DNA of 14,315 nucleotides from Oligoflexia bacterium (GTDB lineage: Bacteria; Bdellovibrionota; UBA1018), in NCBI GenBank assembly GCA_903928955.1, contig CAIYTD010000194.1, positions 1-14,315 of the forward strand. The letters are read 5' to 3'. Below are positions 1 to 9,911 of the stretch, piece by piece. How positions within the stretch are numbered: position 1 is the stretch's first letter; each line of letters starts with the position of its first letter. Made by a program: the position numbers and the translations under genes. Under the pieces are notes generated by a model. It had not been told where the DNA came from. It did not search any database and saw nothing but the letters and a program-made list of their open reading frames with translations.

Positions 1-177
1 CGATCTATACCAAAACATCAATTTCGCTTATTTTTTTTAAGATCCGCTCTCTACCTGATGAGAGACGACTAAACGGCTATTCTAGATTCCAATTGCTATT
101 ATCATGCTTAGAAAACTAGGCCTCTTTTGGCTCCAATTTTTTTCAAAAAAAGCAGTAAAAAAGGAATAATAAAATCT
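1..177. other. AT-rich gene-free flank after the secreted-protein gene
   Basis: This 3' flank of the leftmost gene holds no open reading frame that I can support. It contains a T8 run at 31-38 and a perfect T7-C-A7 inverted tract at 137-151. A small hairpin spans 45-67, with CTCTC/GAGAG arms, an outer CG pair and a one-base bulge. None of these forms a clean GC stem followed by a U-tract in the minus direction, so I do not call a terminator. A minus-strand ATG at 18-16 stays open to the window edge (reading M-F-W-Y-R-S), but it is too short and has too weak a ribosome binding site to call a gene. Confidence 0.5.
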
Positions 178-1584
178 TTAGTCATTAGAATCTATTATTA
201 AAACTACTCCCGGAGTGACACCAAGGACCAATCTAGACCAAATATCTCCATTGATCTTTTTCTCATCAATAACTTTAGCGAGGGGTAGACCAGAAACATT
301 AAATACCACCATCCGATTTTCATAGAGCTGAAGAAGTCTATCTTTTTTCGGAAGCTGCTTTACAGAGGGAGAAATAGTATAAACGTCAGAATCTATATTT
401 AAATCAGTAAATACAGACTCTACTTTTGGAACGAGCAAAGAATCATGATGTTCATCCACAACGTCCTGCAATGTCGCAACAATTAAGCTACTTTGAGGAT
501 TCACTTTCTGGCCTGGCCCTTTTTTAGCCCAATGCAGTATTTTACGATCAGAAATCCGACGAAGAATAATGGATCCCGAGTCTTCTGGAAAAACTTGATA
601 GCGATGCAGGTACTCTAAGTGATTGCCAGCCTCATCTTGCGATACAACATCTAGAATCAAAGGATAATTTGGAATAGCATAAAACTGCTTCAAATGAAAT
701 CGCCCCTTTGAGCTGATATAAGCTGAAACAGTAGACTCTTTTGAATCTGGTGAAAAAAGCTGCACCTTGTACGGAACAGAAGGAGCTACTAGTTCTTCAG
801 GATCTTCGTCCAATTCATTGAGCACTTTACCTTTCAAGTCATATTTTTGAATCTGAGATGCATCTAAAAACGTCGCTGATCCGATTAATACAGGTAGAGG
901 AACCACGAGATGCCCAGCTATCGAAGGATTATCTAAGATAATAAAATGCGATCCAGGCTGTGCGTTCGGAAAGACAGCAAAAAATTCACCCTGCACAACA
1001 GCGCTATTACTAAATTTTAGATGAGAATCAAAATACTTAGGTTCATCAGCCCGTCCTGAGAACTGAACATGCCACCCCTCAGCTATTTTAAGAAATAAAA
1101 TGCCTGCTGAGTTTTGCTGATGAAGCATTTGAAGTGAATTGTTATCCACTGAAAATACTGGAATAGACTCACGAGCTTGTCCGGCACTATTTTCCCAAAA
1201 AAGAGTAGGAAAAGGAGCTACCGCTTTTTGCCAACCGACACGCCGCCCATCTCTCGCTCGAAACTCGACAGATAATGATTTTTTCTGAACAGGACTAAAA
1301 GCAGGTCGATCAGGATCTAGTGCCGCTATAAATGGCGAATCAGTCAATTCTACAGAATGAGATTCAACAATGGAAATAGTTTCAGCAACAGCGCTAACGA
1401 AACCATGTGGGATCGATTCTTCAAGGCCCATAGCAGCTTTCAACATTCTTATATGACCTGATATCAATTGAAACTCAACCTGAGCCAAGCGAGGTCCCAA
1501 GCTTGCTAGTTCAGTACCCATTACCGCAGGAACTGGAGACAGGTAAAGCGCTAGGATGAATCGAGCAGTGAGAAATCGATGCAT
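178..1584 (-). CDS. Unrecognised exported protein with a predicted beta-sandwich segment
   Basis: I do not recognise this 468-residue protein as a named family. Residues 1-20 look like a Sec signal peptide: basic start (MHRFLTAR), hydrophobic core (FILALYL) and a V-P-A site before V21. There is no lipobox cysteine and no later strong membrane segment, so a secreted or periplasmic protein is inferred. Residues 200-241 contain an F-P-N-x-x-P-G turn followed by short strands. Residues 249-315 (L-K-G-K-V ... G-R-F-H-L ... L-I-L-D-V) resemble the pattern of carboxypeptidase-regulatory-like or prealbumin-like beta-sandwich domains; this is an impression from strand spacing, not a match. The rest is mixed and lacks visible catalytic motifs. 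The gene starts at ATG with a weak AGGAAAG site, about 110 bp after atpC and beyond a long hairpin, so it is probably its own unit and not part of ATP synthase. Confidence 0.75.
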   Translation of the reverse strand: MHRFLTARFILALYLSPVPAVMGTELASLGPRLAQVEFQLISGHIRMLKAAMGLEESIPHGFVSAVAETISIVESHSVELTDSPFIAALDPDRPAFSPVQKKSLSVEFRARDGRRVGWQKAVAPFPTLFWENSAGQARESIPVFSVDNNSLQMLHQQNSAGILFLKIAEGWHVQFSGRADEPKYFDSHLKFSNSAVVQGEFFAVFPNAQPGSHFIILDNPSIAGHLVVPLPVLIGSATFLDASQIQKYDLKGKVLNELDEDPEELVAPSVPYKVQLFSPDSKESTVSAYISSKGRFHLKQFYAIPNYPLILDVVSQDEAGNHLEYLHRYQVFPEDSGSIILRRISDRKILHWAKKGPGQKVNPQSSLIVATLQDVVDEHHDSLLVPKVESVFTDLNIDSDVYTISPSVKQLPKKDRLLQLYENRMVVFNVSGLPLAKVIDEKKINGDIWSRLVLGVTPGVVLIIDSND

Positions 1585-1636
1585 TTACGTGAACTTTCCT
1601 GGGTCAACACGCTCTTCTAGACCCAAATTTTTTGAT

Positions 1637-1674
1637 GAGAGAAGAGCATTATTTCAACTATAATGCTCTCTCTC
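1637..1674 (-). terminator. Long hairpin after atpC, possible operon-end terminator
   Basis: Arms 1637-1652 and 1660-1674 pair over 15 base pairs with a single bulged A, closing a 7-base loop. The hairpin lies 22 bases beyond the atpC stop. In the operon's direction it is followed by ATCAAAAAATTT and not a U-tract, so it is not a textbook intrinsic terminator. On the plus strand it is followed by CCCTTTT. It may be a weak terminator, a 3' stabilising stem, or an element overlapping the next gene's promoter. Its position between two unrelated genes supports an operon-end role. Confidence 0.45.
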
Positions 1675-1685
1675 CCTTTTAACAA
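1657..1685 (-). promoter_or_regulatory. Candidate sigma70-type promoter for the secreted-protein gene
   Basis: On the minus strand TTGTTA (1685-1680) and TATAGT (1662-1657) are separated by 17 bases, giving 4/6 and 5/6 matches to the -35 and -10 consensus. The candidate overlaps the post-atpC hairpin. It would give a leader of roughly 65-70 bases ahead of the ATG at 1584. In AT-rich DNA such matches arise by chance, so this is tentative. Confidence 0.25.
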
Positions 1686-1696
1686 GTCATCCAGCG

Positions 1697-2110
1697 CTAA
1701 CGACCACTAGATAGACTTTGACGAATAATCGAACGCTGAAGTTTAAGTTGATACTTCCTAAAGCGATACTCATCCAGTTCCGCCTCTTTCAGTACCTCTT
1801 CTGCAAGTAGCTGCGCTTTTTTTGCCCGCTTCAGATCAATTTCACCCTGCAATTCAAGAGTTTCAGCCATAATCTGAATTTCGCCATTTTTTACTTCAAA
1901 AAAACCCGATGAAAACACTCCCCAAACAGGATTTTTTCCTGCGGGATGGAAATTAAACAATCCCGGCTGAATAGTCCCAATCATAGCTGCATGCCCAGGC
2001 AAAATCTGAATTTGCCCTTCGCTACCCGGAAGAGTGAATTCATCTACAGGTATATTTTCAGCTAAACGCCTTTCGGGAGAAAGTATGGTCAGTTTTAACC
2101 CCTCACTCAC
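1697..2110 (-). CDS. atpC: F1Fo ATP synthase epsilon subunit
   Basis: Encodes the 137-residue epsilon subunit of the central stalk, which binds gamma and the c-ring and can inhibit ATP hydrolysis. The N-terminal beta-sandwich domain is visible as LTILSPER (residues 7-14), then G-S-E-G-Q-I-Q-I-L-P-G-H-A (29-41), which matches the family pattern G-x-x-G-x-x-x-x-L-P-x-H. The C-terminal part from about residue 86 is a charged helical hairpin rich in K, E and A, ending in a long R/K/Q helix. Length is normal. The start is GTG at 2110, chosen because AAGGAGG stands four bases upstream and the homology begins immediately. It lies 24 bases after atpD and is the last gene of the operon. Confidence 0.97.
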   Translation of the reverse strand: MSEGLKLTILSPERRLAENIPVDEFTLPGSEGQIQILPGHAAMIGTIQPGLFNFHPAGKNPVWGVFSSGFFEVKNGEIQIMAETLELQGEIDLKRAKKAQLLAEEVLKEAELDEYRFRKYQLKLQRSIIRQSLSSGR

Positions 2111-2134
2111 AAGACCTCCTTAGCGAACTTGAAT

Positions 2135-4488
<2,354 letters not shown>

Positions 4489-4512
4489 TTTGAATGGGCC
4501 TATCCTAACGCA

Positions 4513-6024
4513 TTACTCAGCTACAAATACACTGTCAAATTCTTTAAGTGCTTGTTCGAGTTTTGATTTCAAACTATCTTCTATTTTACCCGTTGAAACA
4601 ATATCCTTATAAACCTCTGGATATTTCCTATCCATAAAAACACTAAGTTGCACTTCATACTCGCCTAATGAAGGAATAGAATATTTATCTAAATAACCAT
4701 GAGTGCCAGCAAAGAGAATCACTACTTGCCGCTCAACCGACATAGGAACATATTGACCTTGCTTTAAAATTTCAGTTAGCCTTTGCCCTCTTGCTAACTG
4801 CTTTTGAGTAGCAGAATCGAGATCACTCCCGAATTGCGCAAACGCTGCCTTTTCTCTGTACTGAGCAAGCTCTAAGCGTAAAGTGCCAGCAACTTGTTTC
4901 ATTGCCTTAATTTGAGCACTTCCTCCCACTCGAGATACAGAAAGACCCACATTGACAGCAGGACGGACGCCCGAATAAAATAAATCTGTTTCTAAGAAAA
5001 TTTGACCGTCTGTAATGGAAATGACATTTGTTGGAATATAGGCTGAAACATCGCCCGCTTGGGTCTCAATAATGGGAAGCGCTGTTAAGGAACCTCCTCC
5101 GAGTTGATCTGAAAGCTTAGCTGCACGCTCAAGTAATCGAGAATGGAGATAAAAAACATCCCCAGGATAAGCTTCGCGACCAGGAGATCTTCGTAATAAA
5201 AGAGAAAGTTGCCGATACGCTTGGGCTTGCTTGGTCAAATCATCATAAACAATGAGAGCGTGCTTTCCATGGTCCCTAAACCACTCGCCCATTGTGACTC
5301 CCGTGTAGGCAGATAAAAATTGAAGGGGAGCCTGCTCTGCAGCTGTAGCTGCGACAATAATCGTATGATCGAGTGCACCTTGAGCCCGAAGCTTATCCAC
5401 CACTTGCGCTACAGTAGATTGCTTTTGACCAATAGCGACATAAATACAAAAAACGCCTCGGCCTTTTTGATTGATGATTGTATCCAATGCCACTGCCGTT
5501 TTTCCAGTTTGTCGATCTCCAATAATCAGTTCCCGTTGACCGCGTCCAATAGGGATCATAGAATCAATAGCCTTCAATCCCGTTTGAAGAGGCTCCTTCA
5601 CTGACTGACGCGCAACGATACCAGGCGCTTTCACTTCCACTTTTCTGAAATTCTTAGCTCCGAGGGGACCTTTACCATCAATTGGAACTCCCAGCGCATT
5701 GACGACTCGTCCTAAAAGCTCTTCACCGACTGGCACTTGAACAATTTTATTTGTTCGCTTTACGATAGAACCTTCCTTGATCTGAGTATCGTCTCCTAAA
5801 ATAACAATACCTACGCTCTCCTCTTCCAGGTTGAGCACCATGCCCGAAACGCCTCCCCCAAAATCAACCAGCTCACCTGCCATCGCTTTATCGAGACCAT
5901 AAACTTTTGCAACTCCGTCTCCAACAGAAAGAACAGTCCCTGTTTCAGAAACGTCCAAACGTTTTTCAAAGCTTGAAAGTTGATTTTTTAAAATCTGCGT
6001 AACTTCTTCAGGACGAATTTGCAT
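4513..6024 (-). CDS. atpA: F1Fo ATP synthase alpha subunit
   Basis: Non-catalytic nucleotide-binding subunit of F1 (503 residues), alternating with beta. It starts [12 protein letters not shown] with the usual N-terminal helix that contacts delta. The Walker A box GDRQTGKT is at 169-176 and the Walker B region [11 protein letters not shown] at 256-266. The family signature runs through ITDGQIFLE (337-345) and [14 protein letters not shown] (352-365); R365 corresponds to the arginine finger supplied to the beta catalytic site. Length is typical. The ATG at 6024 follows a GAGGAAGG ribosome binding site. It lies 30 bases after atpH. No missing key residue was seen. Confidence 0.98.
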   Translation of the reverse strand: MQIRPEEVTQILKNQLSSFEKRLDVSETGTVLSVGDGVAKVYGLDKAMAGELVDFGGGVSGMVLNLEEESVGIVILGDDTQIKEGSIVKRTNKIVQVPVGEELLGRVVNALGVPIDGKGPLGAKNFRKVEVKAPGIVARQSVKEPLQTGLKAIDSMIPIGRGQRELIIGDRQTGKTAVALDTIINQKGRGVFCIYVAIGQKQSTVAQVVDKLRAQGALDHTIIVAATAAEQAPLQFLSAYTGVTMGEWFRDHGKHALIVYDDLTKQAQAYRQLSLLLRRSPGREAYPGDVFYLHSRLLERAAKLSDQLGGGSLTALPIIETQAGDVSAYIPTNVISITDGQIFLETDLFYSGVRPAVNVGLSVSRVGGSAQIKAMKQVAGTLRLELAQYREKAAFAQFGSDLDSATQKQLARGQRLTEILKQGQYVPMSVERQVVILFAGTHGYLDKYSIPSLGEYEVQLSVFMDRKYPEVYKDIVSTGKIEDSLKSKLEQALKEFDSVFVAE

Positions 6025-6054
6025 ACCTTCCTCGAAACAAATATGCTCAATGAC

Positions 6055-6618
6055 TTATGCATATGTGCTGGGCATCCCAGCCACAAAACAATCACGAAGC
6101 TTTTGAAGTTGAGAACGGAGGCTACCATCATAGGTAACTCCATTCACGGTGACTTTCATTCCTGCCAAAAGCGAAGGATCAGTGGAAACTTGAAATACCA
6201 CTTTTTTCCCTAATTTCTGGCTAAATGCCTTGGCCAAAATGGCAATATCTTTTTCACTTAAAGGCTCTATAGAGACTAAGCGACCAGCCATTCTACCTTC
6301 TGCAGCCAAGCAAGCAGTGCGAAATGACTCAATCACTTCCCCTAAAAAGTCTAACCGCCCCTTTTTAACCAACAGTGAGAAGAAGCGAAAGAGTAAATCC
6401 GAGATTTCAAATTTTTTAGATAAAATTTCGATAACTTCCAGTTTTTCCTTTAAGGTAATCACAGGACTTAACAAAGCCAGTCGAACATCTTTGGATTCGC
6501 TTAAAAGCGAATGAAAAAATTCGAGCTGAACTTTATACTTTGTGAACTCATCGGAACAAGCGTTGTTCTCTCGAGCAGCTTCATATAATGCTTTTGCATA
6601 AGAACTAGCTATGCTCAC
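6055..6618 (-). CDS. atpH: F1Fo ATP synthase delta subunit
   Basis: Delta subunit (187 residues) that joins the peripheral stalk to the top of F1 (OSCP equivalent). The N-terminus MSIASSYAKALYEAARE matches the family's conserved first helix, and the C-terminal V-T-Y-D-G-S-L-R-S-Q-L-Q-K-L matches its last-domain signature (D-G-S-x-R-x-x-L). The middle is poorly conserved, as usual. The start is a GTG whose last two bases extend past the atpF stop (TAGTG), with GGAGG seven bases upstream, so translation is likely coupled to atpF. It is followed after 30 bases by atpA, the normal order. Confidence 0.95.
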   Translation of the reverse strand: MSIASSYAKALYEAARENNACSDEFTKYKVQLEFFHSLLSESKDVRLALLSPVITLKEKLEVIEILSKKFEISDLLFRFFSLLVKKGRLDFLGEVIESFRTACLAAEGRMAGRLVSIEPLSEKDIAILAKAFSQKLGKKVVFQVSTDPSLLAGMKVTVNGVTYDGSLRSQLQKLRDCFVAGMPSTYA

Positions 6619-7091
6619 TAAACAACCTCCACTTGCTGGAAAAATTCTTGTTGAACTCGCGATTGATCACTCTTCGTTAAGTCCTTAAGTATATTTTTTT
6701 CTACATTCGACAAAATTCGAACACTTAAATCTGAATAGAGCTCTCTACGAAGTTCAAAATAAAGTCCTTCTGCAGCATTTTTTGCGTCTGAAATAATTAA
6801 TCCAGAACCCCGAGTGGCTTCTGCTATTATTTTTCGCTTCATTTGTGCAGTATCTTGCCTCGTCTGCTCCTTCAAGACAACAATTTCGCCATCAATTGTT
6901 TTTAATTGAGCTGAAAATTCATTGTATTGGCCTTGAGCATGGTTCAGCTGGTCACGAACAAAATAGATTTCATCTCGAATAGATACGTGTCGTTGAGCTA
7001 CAAAATCTCGAATAGGTTTTTTCAACTTAATAAACAGAAAAAAAATGAGAATAATAAGATTAATACTGGGTGCAATGAGACTTTCCATCAT
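6618..7091 (-). CDS. atpF: F1Fo ATP synthase b subunit (peripheral stalk)
   Basis: Peripheral-stalk b subunit, 157 residues. A single hydrophobic span, residues 5-22 (L-I-A-P-S-I-N-L-I-I-L-I-F-F-L-F-I-K), anchors it in the membrane. It is followed by a K/R-rich exit (KLKKP) and then a long charged, mostly helical region in which E, K, Q and R recur, as expected for the extended dimeric stalk. The beginning is MMESLIAP; both ATGs (7091 and 7088) are possible and 7091 overlaps the stop of the preceding gene as ATGA, implying coupling. It is the second of two adjacent b-type genes; the pair is expected to form a b/b' heterodimer. Its sequence is divergent, so the call rests on topology and position as much as motif. 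Confidence 0.9.
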   Translation of the reverse strand: MMESLIAPSINLIILIFFLFIKLKKPIRDFVAQRHVSIRDEIYFVRDQLNHAQGQYNEFSAQLKTIDGEIVVLKEQTRQDTAQMKRKIIAEATRGSGLIISDAKNAAEGLYFELRRELYSDLSVRILSNVEKNILKDLTKSDQSRVQQEFFQQVEVV

Positions 7092-7531
7092 CTTTTCCTT
7101 GCCAGTAATTGTTCCATTGCAGCATCCGATAAGGTAGCAAGATCACCTTCCAAATGCCTTTTTAGCTGTTCCCGCTGGAAATGAACGGATGCAATCGCAT
7201 CCTGAGTAATTTTTTTAGCTGCTTCTCTAGCTTCTGCAAGAATTTTAGTCTCTTGCTTTTTAGCCTCTAATAGTGCCAAATTAAAACTTTTTTTAGCAGC
7301 GATCTGCTCTTCACCCAAAAGACGTTTATACTCATCAAACTTCGAGTGGGCCTGCGCCAATAGCTTTTCCGCAGCCTCCTTGTCTTCAACTGTTCTCTTA
7401 TACCTTGCCTGAAATAATTTTAAGAAGGGCCGGAAATAAAGATTCGACAAAATAAAAAAGAGGACGCCAATAATAACGAACTCAATAAAAAAAGAATTGT
7501 CTAAGCCAAGCTGTTCAAGAAGTGCGCTCAC
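7088..7531 (-). CDS. atpF': F1Fo ATP synthase b' subunit (second peripheral-stalk subunit)
   Basis: Second b-type stalk subunit. From the chosen GTG it has 147 residues: a short amphipathic start (MSALLEQLGLDNS), one membrane span (F-F-I-E-F-V-I-I-G-V-L-F-F-I-L-S-N-L-Y-F), R-P-F, then a long highly charged helix (K-R-T-V-E-D-K-E-A-A-E-K-L and A-E-A-R-E-A-A-K-K-I) that is strongly coiled-coil-like. I chose GTG at 7531 because GGAG lies six bases upstream and because family members place the membrane span near the N-terminus. The same frame extends to an ATG at 7597 (22 extra residues including two cysteines) with no visible ribosome binding site. It overlaps atpF by four bases and follows the bactofilin gene. 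Confidence 0.88.
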   Translation of the reverse strand: MSALLEQLGLDNSFFIEFVIIGVLFFILSNLYFRPFLKLFQARYKRTVEDKEAAEKLLAQAHSKFDEYKRLLGEEQIAAKKSFNLALLEAKKQETKILAEAREAAKKITQDAIASVHFQREQLKRHLEGDLATLSDAAMEQLLARKR

Positions 7532-7620
7532 GTCACGCTCCAACAAATCAAAGGCACATTGTTTCGGGAACTGTAGGAGCTGGCTAACACATTCCATGAG
7601 TAGCGGTCAATAAAATTCCT

Positions 7621-8010
7621 TTAAGTCATATTCGACCGAGCGGGTGTTGTAGGGGAATGTGCCATTTTGCTGCTGCCTTCGAAAATCACTCCCTCATCCA
7701 CGCTTAAACTGGGGGTCAAAATATCCCCCCGAAATACAGCAGGACGATGAATTTCTACTCGGTGTTTAGCACGCAGACTTCCATTTACTTCCCCGCTAAT
7801 AATAATGGTTCCTGCATCAATCTGGGCGTCTACTCGGGCGCCTTCTCCAATAATAAGAGTATCAGGAGTATAAATTTCTCCTCTAAAAATACCTCCTATC
7901 CGGACAGTTCCATTGAAACAAAGTTTTCCCTCAAACTCACAACCGTGGTCAATAACAGCCGTTACAAGAGAGTGGGTTACTGGTAAATTCAAATGATTCG
8001 ATCGACTCAT
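7621..8010 (-). CDS. Bactofilin
   Basis: A 129-residue bactofilin, a cytoskeletal protein that polymerises without nucleotide through a right-handed beta-helix. Residues about 23-115 follow the family repeat pattern closely: G-C-E-F-E-G-K-L-C-F-N-G-T-V-R-I-G-G, then D-T-L-I-I-G-E-G-A-R-V, I-I-I-S-G-E-V-N-G, H-R-V-E-I, and F-R-G-D-I-L-T-P-S-L. Short polar tails at each end are typical. The ATG overlaps the parB stop as ATGA, and no good separate ribosome binding site is seen, so it is probably translated with parB. In Myxococcus xanthus, bactofilins encoded beside parAB scaffold the ParABS system near the poles; a similar role here is inferred from position. Confidence 0.95.
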   Translation of the reverse strand: MSRSNHLNLPVTHSLVTAVIDHGCEFEGKLCFNGTVRIGGIFRGEIYTPDTLIIGEGARVDAQIDAGTIIISGEVNGSLRAKHRVEIHRPAVFRGDILTPSLSVDEGVIFEGSSKMAHSPTTPARSNMT

Positions 8011-8942
8011 ATCTTTTCAGTTTGCATGTCTTCTAAGATTCGATCAAGGTCCTGTCGTGTCGAATAGTGAATAACAATTTTTCCGCGGCTTTCTGTTCCT
8101 TTAATTTCTACTTTAGTCGACCAATATCTTGCTAATTCATAAGATAAATTATTTAAACGATGAGTAACTGGATTTTTTGCAGGAACTGGGCCTATTACCC
8201 CTCCCCCTGTTTCTAAAGCTGTTTTTTTCATCACTTCAATCAAGGATTCTGTTTCACGCACACTCAGTCGCTTTTCTATAATTTCAGCTCTCGCTCTCAA
8301 TCGAAGCTCACTATCGTCTAAACTCAAAAGAGCTTTACCATGTCCAAAAGACAATACCTGTCTTTTTAAGTCTTCTAAAATAACTTCAGGAAGCCGCAAA
8401 AGACGCAGATAATTTGCAATACTCGCTCGATCCTTTCCAACTCGGTCGGCGACTTCTTCTTGAGTGAGTGAAAATTCCTGTAATAATTGAAAATAGGCTA
8501 AAGCTTCATCCACGCAATTTAAATTTTGTCTTTGTATGTTTTCAATAAGAGCTAATTCAAGAGTTTCACGATCTGTTGAACGGCGGATGACAACGGGAAC
8601 TTGTTTCAATCCAGCTAATTTTGCAGCGCGCAACCTCCTTTCGCCTGCAATCAATTCAAATCCATCTTTTGAATTTTTTCGGACCAGCAAAGGTTGAATA
8701 ATACCACTGGTTCGAATAGACTGGGCGAGCTCTTCGAGTGAAACCGGATCAAAATCTCGACGCGGCTGAAAATGATTTGCTTCGATATCTTCAATCGCAG
8801 CCATACTAATGCCTAAATGTCGACTATGATTGGACTCCGAAGAAGCTGGACTCACAGGTGTATGCGTCGATCCGCCCGAAGGGGGTTGAAGAGGGGGTAA
8901 TAAAGATGCTAGGCCTTTGCCAAGTACAGTTTTCTGAGCCAC
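8007..8942 (-). CDS. parB: ParB/Spo0J chromosome-segregation protein (parS-binding CTPase)
   Basis: ParB, 311 residues: binds parS, uses CTP to slide along DNA, and recruits ParA and SMC for origin segregation. MAQKTVLGKGLASLLPP (1-17) is the ParA-stimulating N-terminal peptide type (K-G-L-x-x-L). A Pro/Ser-rich linker occupies about 18-44. The ParB/Srx domain has Q-P-R-R-D-F (59-64), GERRLRAAKLAG at 100-111 (the CTP-binding GERRxRA box) and ENIQRQNLN at 134-142. The parS-reading helix-turn-helix is TQEEVADRVGKDRASIANYL (160-179), followed by G-H-G-K-A-L-L (200-206). The C-terminal dimer domain ends around G-K-I-V-I-H-Y-S-T-R-Q-D-L. Start is GTG with GGAGG five bases upstream, 20 bases after parA. 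The family's usual N-P-I-E-E-A reads N-C-V-D-E-A here. Confidence 0.98.
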   Translation of the reverse strand: MAQKTVLGKGLASLLPPLQPPSGGSTHTPVSPASSESNHSRHLGISMAAIEDIEANHFQPRRDFDPVSLEELAQSIRTSGIIQPLLVRKNSKDGFELIAGERRLRAAKLAGLKQVPVVIRRSTDRETLELALIENIQRQNLNCVDEALAYFQLLQEFSLTQEEVADRVGKDRASIANYLRLLRLPEVILEDLKRQVLSFGHGKALLSLDDSELRLRARAEIIEKRLSVRETESLIEVMKKTALETGGGVIGPVPAKNPVTHRLNNLSYELARYWSTKVEIKGTESRGKIVIHYSTRQDLDRILEDMQTEKI

Positions 8943-8962
8943 GAAATCCTCCAGGATAGGTT

Positions 8963-9841
8963 TTAATTGTTTGCTTGAAGATCAGTTCGTAATGGAGAAG
9001 GACTGCGAGGTTCTATCGCTACTCCACCCACTCCTGCTGCTAATCTTTGAGCTTGTGTCATATAAACTTGATTCTGATTCTTAGATAAAACTTCTTTAGC
9101 CAAATTGAGATAAGCGAGACAACCTTTTGAATCGATATCATAAAGCAAAATAGGCTTCCCAAAACTCGAGCATTCACTCAACCGCACATTTCGAGGGACA
9201 ACACTTTTAAAAACTTGTTCACCAAAATGAGTTCGAACTTCATGAACGACTTCATTAGCTAAATTATTGCGACTATCAAACATAGTAAGCACAATCCCTT
9301 CTTCGCCTAAGTTTGGATTTAGACTTTGTCGGACAAGTGAAACAGTATGTAAAAGCTGCGTCAAACCTTCTAAGGCAAAATACTCACACTGAAGGGGAAC
9401 TAAAAAAGTATTTGCTGCAGTCAATGCATTAATGGTCAAAAGACCCAAAGAAGGCGGACAATCTATCAATATAAAATCATATTGATTTTGAATTTCAGCA
9501 ATTGCAGCTTTTAATTTACCCTCTCTTGCAAATGCACCTACCAACTCAATTTCTGCCCCAGCAAGGTCACCGTTAGCAGGAGCTACGAACAAACACTCGA
9601 TTTCAGTAGGTAAAATCACTTCCGATAGCCGCGCGTGTCCAATCAGCGCATGATAAACCGTACCTCGATCCCCGATGACTGCACGATCAATCCCAAAAGC
9701 TGAACTTGCGTTTCCTTGGGGATCAAAATCTAAAACAAGTGTTCTTTTTTCAGCCACAGCAAGAGAAGCTGCAAGATTAACGGTTGTTGTCGTCTTACCC
9801 ACTCCGCCCTTTTGATTCGCAATTGCGATCACTTTACCCAT
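8963..9841 (-). CDS. parA: ParA/Soj chromosome-partitioning ATPase
   Basis: ParA, 292 residues: a DNA-binding Walker ATPase whose gradient over the nucleoid moves ParB-parS complexes. The N-terminus MGKVIAIANQKGGVGKTTTT carries the deviant Walker A box (KGGVGKTTT, 11-19) with signature lysine K11. Walker A' is DFDPQGN (38-44) and Walker B is ILIDCPPSLG (124-133). C-Y-x-x-E-type contacts appear as Q-C-E-Y-F-A-L-E-G-L (151-160). There is no N-terminal DNA-binding extension, as expected for the chromosomal Soj type (about 253-260 residues). A low-complexity tail after about residue 256 (Q-V-Y-M-T-Q-A-Q-R ... A-N-N) makes it about 35 residues longer than usual. The ATG has AAGGAG five bases upstream. 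The gene follows a 191-bp gap with regulatory-looking elements. Confidence 0.98.
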   Translation of the reverse strand: MGKVIAIANQKGGVGKTTTTVNLAASLAVAEKRTLVLDFDPQGNASSAFGIDRAVIGDRGTVYHALIGHARLSEVILPTEIECLFVAPANGDLAGAEIELVGAFAREGKLKAAIAEIQNQYDFILIDCPPSLGLLTINALTAANTFLVPLQCEYFALEGLTQLLHTVSLVRQSLNPNLGEEGIVLTMFDSRNNLANEVVHEVRTHFGEQVFKSVVPRNVRLSECSSFGKPILLYDIDSKGCLAYLNLAKEVLSKNQNQVYMTQAQRLAAGVGGVAIEPRSPSPLRTDLQANN

Positions 9842-9863
9842 GAATACTCCTTAAAATACCGCT

Positions 9864-9892
9864 CTAGGGACACCCTCAATAGGCGCCCCTAG
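9864..9892 (-). promoter_or_regulatory. Strong hairpin in the parA leader
   Basis: In the minus-strand transcript an 11-base arm (CTAGGGGCGCC) pairs with GGTGTCCCTAG across a 7-base loop. Nine pairs are Watson-Crick and two are G-U. On the plus strand those two positions would be A-C mismatches, so the structure fits the parA mRNA sense. The stem ends 11 bases before the parA AAGGAG box. The bases after it are AGCGGTATTTTAAGG, without a U-tract, so it is not a canonical terminator. A translational or mRNA-stability role, or a protein site, is possible. Confidence 0.5.
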
Positions 9893-9911
9893 TGGAAACG
9901 GTTGTGGTTGG

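Noticed and set aside
41..115. Possible tRNA-like fold in the left flank
   Set aside because: No T-loop (GGTTCRANYCC) or acceptor-stem pairing could be found; only a short CTCTC/GAGAG hairpin is present.
1577..1594. parS-like ACGTGAA core near the secreted-protein start
   Set aside because: Only about 9 of 14 bases fit parS and the flanking arms are not palindromic.
5393..5401. DnaA-box-like TTATCCACC within atpA
   Set aside because: One mismatch from consensus, isolated and inside a highly conserved coding region; expected by chance.
6554..6568. Inverted repeat GAACAA-GCG-TTGTTC inside atpH
   Set aside because: Short arms in coding sequence with no regulatory context; likely chance.
8240..8262. 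parS half-site (TGTTTCACG) inside parB
   Set aside because: Only one arm matches; the second arm reads CACACTC instead of TGAAACA.
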